NCBI GenBank assembly: GCA_902493375.1
Contig: CABUPH010000028.1
Location: forward strand, 1-7,090
Reading direction: 5' to 3'
Source of the DNA: an uncultured Collinsella sp.
GTDB taxonomy: Bacteria; Actinomycetota; Coriobacteriia; Coriobacteriales; Coriobacteriaceae
Length of the DNA: 7,090 bases
This document shows positions 1 to 4,611 of the stretch, in pieces (within the stretch, counting starts at the first letter, position 1; the number at the start of each line of letters is the position of its first letter). The position numbers and the translations under genes were made by a program. A model generated the notes under the pieces. It did no database searches. It had not been told where the DNA came from and saw only the letters and a program-made list of their open reading frames with translations.

Positions 1-17
1 GCCGTCATCGAACTTGG

Positions 18-49
18 AAGGGGGAGGCCTCGCGGCCTCCCCCTTTTTT
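18..49 (+). terminator. Intrinsic terminator of the upstream gene
   Basis: A 10-bp perfect GC-rich stem (20-29 pairing with 34-43) with a TCGC tetraloop is followed directly by six T residues (44-49). Two A residues at 18-19 can pair with the first Ts and lengthen the stem to 12 bp. This is a textbook Rho-independent terminator for + strand transcription entering from the left. The upstream gene must end before position 1, because no + strand stop codon is seen in bases 1-20. It separates the acpS operon from upstream transcription. On the other strand the stem is followed by TTCC rather than a T run, so it looks one-directional. Confidence 0.93.
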
Positions 50-63
50 GCGTTTACGGGCTT

Positions 64-93
64 TTGTCTCACATAGTAGCTGTGTTTTATAAC
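64..93 (+). promoter_or_regulatory. Candidate sigma-70-type promoter, distal
   Basis: TTGTCT at 64-69 is followed by an 18-bp spacer and TATAAC at 88-93. The second hexamer matches the -10 consensus in five of six positions; the first matches -35 in three or four. It lies in the only sizeable non-coding gap ahead of acpS. Transcription would start near position 100 and leave a leader of about 60 nt. It could act alongside or instead of the proximal candidate. This is based only on matches to the consensus. Confidence 0.4.
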
Positions 94-99
94 CCTCGT

Positions 100-129
100 T
101 TGTCGCATCTTCTGTGAACGGGCTACAAT
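100..129 (+). promoter_or_regulatory. Candidate sigma-70-type promoter, proximal, for the acpS operon
   Basis: TTGTCG at 100-105, an 18-bp spacer and TACAAT at 124-129 make a plausible promoter, with five of six matches at -10. The predicted start of transcription near 135-136 gives a leader of about 23 nt before the ATG at 159. That is just enough to include the ribosome binding site at 149-154. An ATG at 147 would have almost no leader, which is one more reason to prefer 159. No operator or riboswitch fold is recognisable in the leader. Confidence 0.5.
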
Positions 130-148
130 AACTTAGTCTGTGCGATAT

Positions 149-154
149 GGAGGT
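149..154 (+). promoter_or_regulatory. Shine-Dalgarno site that fixes the acpS start at 159
   Basis: GGAGGT lies four bases before the ATG at 159 and overlaps the alternative ATG at 147. An ATG at 147 would have no usable site upstream. The 159 start also begins the protein MAEAGIGVDIVEI, which fits the usual AcpS N-terminus, in which the GxDIVEI motif sits within the first dozen residues. Confidence 0.8.
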
Positions 155-158
155 GAAC

Positions 159-698
159 ATGGCTGAAGCTGGTATCGGCGTTGATATCGTCGAGATTTCC
201 CGTATGAAATCAATTCTTGAAAAGACGCCGTCGTTTGCTCGGCGTGTGTTTACCGAAGAAGAGCGTGCGTATTGTGATGCATCATCGCGTCCCGCTGCTC
301 ACTATGCCAGCCGCTTTGCTTCGCGCGAGGCGGTACTTAAAGCTCTCGGCACGGGTTTTAGTCAAGGCGTTGGTCGCAAGGATGTTTCGGTTACGCGTGA
401 TAAACTCGGCAAACCGAAAGCGCTGCTTTCGGGCCGTGCTCTCGAGATCGCTCAAGAGCTGGGTGTTGTTGAGGTCGCTCTTTCCATTACGCTTACAGGA
501 GACTTAGCCGTTGCGAATGCCATCGCGATTACCGAAGATGCTCGGCCTAAGCCAAAAGAGGAAAAGGTGAGTACCAAGAAACGCGTAGCGCAGACATTTA
601 AAGAGGCTCGCTCTGTTTTAGATGAGCTTGAGCAGCTGCAGAATTCAGCATTGACGGAGCACCTGGGCGATGCTTCGCAAGATACGCTAGGAGCATAG
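159..698 (+). CDS. acpS: Holo-[acyl-carrier-protein] synthase with C-terminal extension
   Basis: This cytosolic enzyme transfers 4'-phosphopantetheine from CoA to the serine of apo-acyl carrier protein, switching on fatty acid synthesis. The protein is 179 residues from the ATG at 159. The AcpS core is residues 1-127: GIGVDIVEISR (5-15) carries the metal-binding Asp9, and RFASREAVLKALGTG (52-66) carries the second metal ligand Glu57 and Lys61. The C-terminal strand is SITLTGDLAVANAIAI (109-124); position 112, a His in many homologues (SxSH or SLTH), is Leu here. Family members are usually about 120-130 residues, so about 50 residues are extra. The tail (128-179) is a Pro/Lys-rich linker followed by a charged, probably helical stretch, KKRVAQTFKEARSVLDELEQ (140-159), with coiled-coil character. 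It is the first gene of the operon, and its stop codon directly abuts the next ATG. The family call is firm; the function of the tail is unknown. Confidence 0.93.
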   Translation: MAEAGIGVDIVEISRMKSILEKTPSFARRVFTEEERAYCDASSRPAAHYASRFASREAVLKALGTGFSQGVGRKDVSVTRDKLGKPKALLSGRALEIAQELGVVEVALSITLTGDLAVANAIAITEDARPKPKEEKVSTKKRVAQTFKEARSVLDELEQLQNSALTEHLGDASQDTLGA

Positions 699-2315
699 AT
701 GAAACCGGTTTTGAGTACCGAAGAAGTCGTTCGTCTCGAGGACATCATCGAACGCGAAGGGACTTCGAAGGCCGAGCTTATGGAGCTAGCGGGTGAGTTT
801 GCCGCCAACGAGGTCTTGAAGCTCAATCCCGATCGGGTTCTCGTTCTGGTCGGTTTTGGTAATAATGGCGGCGACGGTTGGGTTGCCGCCGATATTCTGA
901 GCCATAAGGGTGTGGACGTCGATATCGTTTCGCCGGTTGAGCCGGATGAGATTCCTGCTGCTCTGGCACGTCATGTTGCTCGTCGTACTGCCGGCCGCGA
1001 TGTGCACGTTTGCGTCGGCCCCTCGCGTGACGAACTCGAGGTTTTGATCGATAAGGCCGATGTTGTTGTCGATGCCATTTTTGGTACCGGTTTCCACGGG
1101 AATCTGCGTGCGCCGTTCTCCATCTGGATTCCTACGGTCAATGAATGTGCCGATTGTGTCGTATCCATTGATGTCCCCTCGGGCCTGAATGCCGAGACGG
1201 GCGTTGTTGATGACGACTGCATTCGTGCCGAGCATACGGTGACGATGATTGCGCCCAAGATTGGTCTGTATAGCGCTGATGGCCCTGAGTATGCTGGCGA
1301 TTTGATCTGCGGCAATCTTTACGACCGTCTTGACGAGGTCATCGATGATGTCGACCACGCCGCCGAGATTGTCGAGCCCGGTGACTTAGTTGATTACTTT
1401 GCTCCACTACCTACGAATATCGATAAGTATTCCCGTGGCTCTGTGCTTATTGTCGCCGGATCTGCGCAATATCCTGGTGCTGCCATTATGGCGGCCAAGT
1501 CTGCAGCTCGCGCGGGTGCTGGTTACGTGGCAGTCGCGGCTCCTGACGCCTGCGCCAATCTTATTCGCATGGCACTTCCTTCGATTCCCGTCTTTGCTAT
1601 TCCGTCTGATTCCCGCGGCTCCTTTGGCGCCGCTGCGCGCATGACTGTGTGCGAGATTGCAAAGAAGTACAGCTGTGTACTGTGCGGTCCCGGTATGACG
1701 ACATCTGCCGGCGCTATGCAGGTGGTTTCGGGCTTGCTCGAGCTTGATGTGCCGCTTATTTTGGACGCCGATGCACTCAACTGCCTTGCTAAGATTGCCA
1801 TTGACGGTATTGATAGTAATCCCGAGATGTATCGTCGCGAGCAGCCGTTGGTTATGACGCCGCACTATCGTGAGCTTTCGCGTCTGGTTGCCGGTGACGA
1901 GGTGAACGACCTTGGTACCGCGATTGCGGCCGCGCAGAAGGTTGTCTGGGCTGCAGGCTCCGACAATCTGGTGGTCATTGCCAAGGGGCCGACGACGGCT
2001 ATCTGTGGCGTTGAGCGTGTGCTGCTGCCGCTCTCGGGTCCGGCTTCTCTGGCAACTGCCGGTTCGGGTGATGTTCTCGCGGGTATTTTGGCCGGCACGC
2101 TTGCCACCATGCGCGACGAGATGGATCGTTGGGAGTTGCTGTATTCGTACGCCGTCGCACTTCACAGCTACGCCGGTTTTGCCGCGGCGACGGAGTATGG
2201 TGAGAAGAGCGTCATCGCGACCGATCTTATCGACTTGATCGGTCCTGCCATGGAACTGGCGGCAAAGGATGCGCTCGAAGATCTGGGAATCATGGACGAA
2301 GGGTCGGATGACTAA
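699..2315 (+). CDS. nnr: Bifunctional NAD(P)HX epimerase / ADP-dependent NAD(P)HX dehydratase
   Basis: This is a metabolite-repair enzyme. The N-terminal YjeF_N (NnrE) domain interconverts the R and S epimers of hydrated NAD(P)H, and the C-terminal ribokinase-like (NnrD) domain dehydrates the S form using ADP. Of 538 residues, NnrE is about 1-225, with GFGNNGGDGW (52-61), DAIFGTGF (125-132, the conserved Asp) and SIDVPSGLNAETG (156-168). NnrD is about 240-520, with SRGSVLIVAGSAQYPGA (245-261), CGPGM (329-333), LDADALN (355-361), TPHYREL (387-393), AKGPTTAI (428-435) and GSGDVLAGI (455-463), where Asp458 is the expected catalytic base. Length is normal for the fused form. In TPHYREL, the Gly usually found in TPHxGE is Arg. 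The ATG begins immediately after the acpS stop codon, with AGGAG at 689-693 as ribosome binding site, so translation is probably coupled. Confidence 0.95.
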   Translation: MKPVLSTEEVVRLEDIIEREGTSKAELMELAGEFAANEVLKLNPDRVLVLVGFGNNGGDGWVAADILSHKGVDVDIVSPVEPDEIPAALARHVARRTAGRDVHVCVGPSRDELEVLIDKADVVVDAIFGTGFHGNLRAPFSIWIPTVNECADCVVSIDVPSGLNAETGVVDDDCIRAEHTVTMIAPKIGLYSADGPEYAGDLICGNLYDRLDEVIDDVDHAAEIVEPGDLVDYFAPLPTNIDKYSRGSVLIVAGSAQYPGAAIMAAKSAARAGAGYVAVAAPDACANLIRMALPSIPVFAIPSDSRGSFGAAARMTVCEIAKKYSCVLCGPGMTTSAGAMQVVSGLLELDVPLILDADALNCLAKIAIDGIDSNPEMYRREQPLVMTPHYRELSRLVAGDEVNDLGTAIAAAQKVVWAAGSDNLVVIAKGPTTAICGVERVLLPLSGPASLATAGSGDVLAGILAGTLATMRDEMDRWELLYSYAVALHSYAGFAAATEYGEKSVIATDLIDLIGPAMELAAKDALEDLGIMDEGSDD

Positions 2316-2317
2316 TC

Positions 2318-3463
2318 ATGAATAAAGCCGATTTGACGCGCTGGTCCTGGGTCGAGATCGACCGCGGGGCGCTCCGTCGCAACACGAGGGCCTATAAGAA
2401 CTTGCTGAATCCACGTCAGCGCCTGTGCTGCGTGGTCAAGGCCGATGCTTATGGTCATGGAGCTGTTGAGTGCGCCAAGATCATGTATTCGGTCGGTGCC
2501 GACATGTTTGCCGTGGCGACGGTTAACGAGGGCGTTGAGCTCCGACAGGGCGGGATTACGAAACCCATCCTCATCCTAAGCGAGCCGCCTATCGAGGCCA
2601 TTCCGACGTTGCTCGAGTTTGATATCATGCCCTCGGTCTATACGTCTGACTTTGCTCTTGCGTATGGCGAATGTGCCGTCGCGGCGGGCAAAGTGGGCAA
2701 GTATCATCTCGCCATCGAGACGGGCATGAATCGTATCGGCGTTCACTACACGCAGGTGCTCGACTTTGTCCGCGGTATAAATTTCCATCGCGGTATTCAG
2801 TGCGACGGCGTATTTACGCACTTCGCCACGGCCGATGAACCTTCGGGCTGGGACTACAAGCTGCAGTGTCAGCGCTTTACCGAGGCCGTTCAGGCCATTA
2901 AGGATGCGGGTTTTGAGTGCGGTATCGTGCACTGCGCCAACACGCCGTCCTCGATGCTCGACCCCTCGATGCATTTTGATATGATCCGCGCCGGCGTTGG
3001 CTTGTATGGCATGCAGCCGTGCGAGCTGAGTGGCCGCGTGATGCAGCTTGATCCCGTTATGAGCGTCCATGCGCGTGTGACGCGCGTGGCACACCCTGCG
3101 ATGGGTGAGGGCGTGGGCTACGGTTTTACCTACCGCGTACCGCGTACGCGCGTTCAGATCTGCACGCTGCCGATCGGTTATGCCGATGGCCTATCGCGTA
3201 CGCTTTCCAATCGTATGGATGTGCTGTATCGCGGCGAGCGCGTGCATCAGGTTGGCAATATCTGCATGGACCAGTTTATGGTCGCCATTCAGTCCAACCC
3301 GGCACACGAGATTCCCGAGGCCGAGTATGGTGACGAGATGATCATTGTCGGCCGCGATGGCGATGCCGAGATCACTATGGACGAGATGGCCCGACTGCGC
3401 GGAACGATTAACTACGAGGTCGCCTGCGGCTTTGGCATGCGTCTCGACAAGGTCTACGTGTAG
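2318..3463 (+). CDS. alr: Alanine racemase
   Basis: This PLP enzyme interconverts L- and D-alanine and provides D-Ala for peptidoglycan. The protein is 381 residues, a normal length. The N-terminal TIM barrel has WVEIDRGALRRN (11-22) and VVKADAYGHG (39-48), with Lys41 forming the PLP aldimine. TGMNRIG (135-141) contains Arg139, and MIRAGVGLYG (222-231) contains Arg224, which contacts the pyridine nitrogen in the family. The C-terminal beta domain has GVGYGFTYR (265-273) with catalytic Tyr268, LPIGYADG (284-291) and NICMDQ (314-319). The lysine three residues before the TGM motif, carbamylated in the Geobacillus enzyme, is Ala132 here. The start lies 2 nt after the nnr stop codon and has only weak Shine-Dalgarno options (GAAGGG at 2298-2303, or GGA at 2306-2308). 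Coupling to nnr translation is therefore likely. No signal peptide is seen. Confidence 0.96.
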   Translation: MNKADLTRWSWVEIDRGALRRNTRAYKNLLNPRQRLCCVVKADAYGHGAVECAKIMYSVGADMFAVATVNEGVELRQGGITKPILILSEPPIEAIPTLLEFDIMPSVYTSDFALAYGECAVAAGKVGKYHLAIETGMNRIGVHYTQVLDFVRGINFHRGIQCDGVFTHFATADEPSGWDYKLQCQRFTEAVQAIKDAGFECGIVHCANTPSSMLDPSMHFDMIRAGVGLYGMQPCELSGRVMQLDPVMSVHARVTRVAHPAMGEGVGYGFTYRVPRTRVQICTLPIGYADGLSRTLSNRMDVLYRGERVHQVGNICMDQFMVAIQSNPAHEIPEAEYGDEMIIVGRDGDAEITMDEMARLRGTINYEVACGFGMRLDKVYV

Positions 3464-3471
3464 GAGCCGCT

Positions 3472-4092
3472 ATGGGCGTCATGCACATCCCCGGCCATAC
3501 CCATCAGGCACCACGTGAGGTCGCACTCGAGGAAATTGAGGCCGTTCTGGGCGATTGTCACCTCTGCCAGCTCTACCAGTCGCGTCACAATATCGTGTTT
3601 GGCGTGGGAAACCCCCGCGCTCGCGTGATGTTTATTGGTGAGGCGCCGGGCCGCAATGAGGATTTGCAGGGCGAGCCTTTTGTGGGGGCGGCAGGCGAGG
3701 ACCTCAACGGCATTTTGTCGCTGGCGGGGCTCAAACGCGAAGACGTCTACATTGCCAACGTGCTTAAGTGCCGCCCGCCGGGAAACCGCAATCCGCGTCC
3801 CGAGGAAGTGCTGGCCTGCTCGCCGTTTTTGCGTGAGCAGATTCGAAGCATCTGGCCCGATGTTATCGTGACGCTCGGCAACCCCGCGACGCACTTTGTG
3901 CTTAAGACCGAGATTGGCATTACTAAGCTGCGCGGCAGGTTCCACCAGATGGGGCATTTTGTAGTAATGCCCACTTTTCATCCGGCAGCGGCGCTGCGCA
4001 ATCCGGCGTGGCAGGAACTGCTGGAGGAAGACTTTAAGATGCTGGGCGATTATCTGGAGCGACATCCCGCACCAGAGGACGCCTCGGAATAA
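3472..4092 (+). CDS. Family 4 (UDGa-type) iron-sulfur uracil-DNA glycosylase
   Basis: This base-excision repair enzyme removes uracil, arising by cytosine deamination or dUTP misincorporation, from DNA. Of its 206 residues, the four Cys ligands of the [4Fe-4S] cluster are at 29 and 32 (CxxC) and at 100 and 116 (C-x15-C). Active-site motif A is GEAPGRNED (56-64), followed by EPFVGAAG (68-75) and NVLKCRPPGNRNPRPEE (96-112). Motif B is TFHPAAALRNP (168-178) with the conserved His170. GEAPG rather than GxAPA points to family 4, not family 5. Older annotation calls this family 'phage SPO1 DNA polymerase-related'. The start at 3472 is chosen because AGGAG (3462-3466) lies five bases upstream; Met4 (3481) would have longer spacing. 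It begins 8 nt after alr stops. Its position between alr and tsaE has no evident functional link to either. Confidence 0.93.
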   Translation: MGVMHIPGHTHQAPREVALEEIEAVLGDCHLCQLYQSRHNIVFGVGNPRARVMFIGEAPGRNEDLQGEPFVGAAGEDLNGILSLAGLKREDVYIANVLKCRPPGNRNPRPEEVLACSPFLREQIRSIWPDVIVTLGNPATHFVLKTEIGITKLRGRFHQMGHFVVMPTFHPAAALRNPAWQELLEEDFKMLGDYLERHPAPEDASE

Positions 4093-4104
4093 TAAGGAGC
4101 ATAT

Positions 4105-4611
4105 ATGTCCCTGGAGCGCCTGGGGGTAGGTACTTACAAAACGACTTGCGCTGCCGATACGGAGTACTTTGGCGAGCTAATTGCACCGTGCCTTGAGGAC
4201 GGCGATGTGCTCATCCTGACCGGTGGCCTGGGAGTGGGAAAAACTCACTTTACCAAGGGCGTCTCGCGCGGGCTGGGCGATGGGCATATGGTTACGAGCC
4301 CTACGTTTGCGCTCATGGCCGTTCACGATCAAGGTCGTATTCCGCTGTTTCACTTTGATCTATACCGCCTGGAGCATGCCTACGAGCTCGAGGATACGGG
4401 CATTTTCGATGTGCTGGGCTATGAGGGTGCTTGCCTGCTGGAATGGGGCGAACAATTCCAGGACGAGCTGACGGATGAGTATCTTTCGGTGACGCTCAAC
4501 CGTGATGAGGGCGACAGCGATGTGCGAACGATAACGCTCGAGGCGCACGGTGACCGCGCAATGGAGCTTTCCCATTTGATTGATAAGGCTGTACAAGATG
4601 AGCTTGCATAA
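4105..4611 (+). CDS. tsaE: tRNA threonylcarbamoyladenosine biosynthesis ATPase TsaE
   Basis: TsaE is a P-loop ATPase needed for multiple turnover by the TsaB-TsaD complex that adds threonylcarbamoyl to A37 of ANN-decoding tRNAs. The protein is 168 residues, within the family range. The Walker A motif is GGLGVGKTH (40-48), with Lys46 and Thr47. The family motifs SPTF (65-68), HFDLYRLE (83-90) and LLEWGEQF (111-118) all follow in order. A strong AAGGAG (4094-4099) lies five bases before the ATG, 12 nt after the glycosylase gene. Its 3' end overlaps the TsaB-RimI-TsaD gene by 14 nt, which fits coupled synthesis of partners in one complex. The enzyme that makes threonylcarbamoyl-AMP (TsaC/Sua5) is not in this window. 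Confidence 0.96.
   Translation: MSLERLGVGTYKTTCAADTEYFGELIAPCLEDGDVLILTGGLGVGKTHFTKGVSRGLGDGHMVTSPTFALMAVHDQGRIPLFHFDLYRLEHAYELEDTGIFDVLGYEGACLLEWGEQFQDELTDEYLSVTLNRDEGDSDVRTITLEAHGDRAMELSHLIDKAVQDELA
4583..4587 (+). promoter_or_regulatory. Shine-Dalgarno site inside tsaE, for the tsaB-rimI-tsaD start
   Basis: TAAGG lies 10 bases before the ATG at 4598, within the end of tsaE. The spacing is somewhat long and the match modest, so initiation may depend on ribosomes finishing tsaE. A TTG at 4580 is in frame but would add the residues MIRLYK, which have no counterpart before the usual TsaB start, and no good binding site precedes it. Confidence 0.55.

Noticed and set aside
50..146. Riboswitch or T-box leader ahead of acpS
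   Set aside because: The gap is under 100 bases, already holds the promoter candidates, and shows no conserved leader motif or terminator/antiterminator pair beyond the upstream gene's terminator.
147..158. Alternative upstream ATG for acpS
   Set aside because: It overlaps the Shine-Dalgarno sequence that serves the ATG at 159 and would leave a leader of only about 11 nt from the likely promoter.
3131..3152. Palindromic run around CGCGTACGCG in alr
   Set aside because: It encodes the conserved region just after the catalytic Tyr (YRVPRTR) and arises from repeated Arg/Val/Tyr codons; a regulatory site inside the gene is not supported.
3454..4065. A 203-codon open frame on the - strand opposite the uracil-DNA glycosylase
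   Set aside because: It mirrors the glycosylase gene almost exactly, shows no family motif, and the + frame carries all four cluster cysteines and both active-site motifs.
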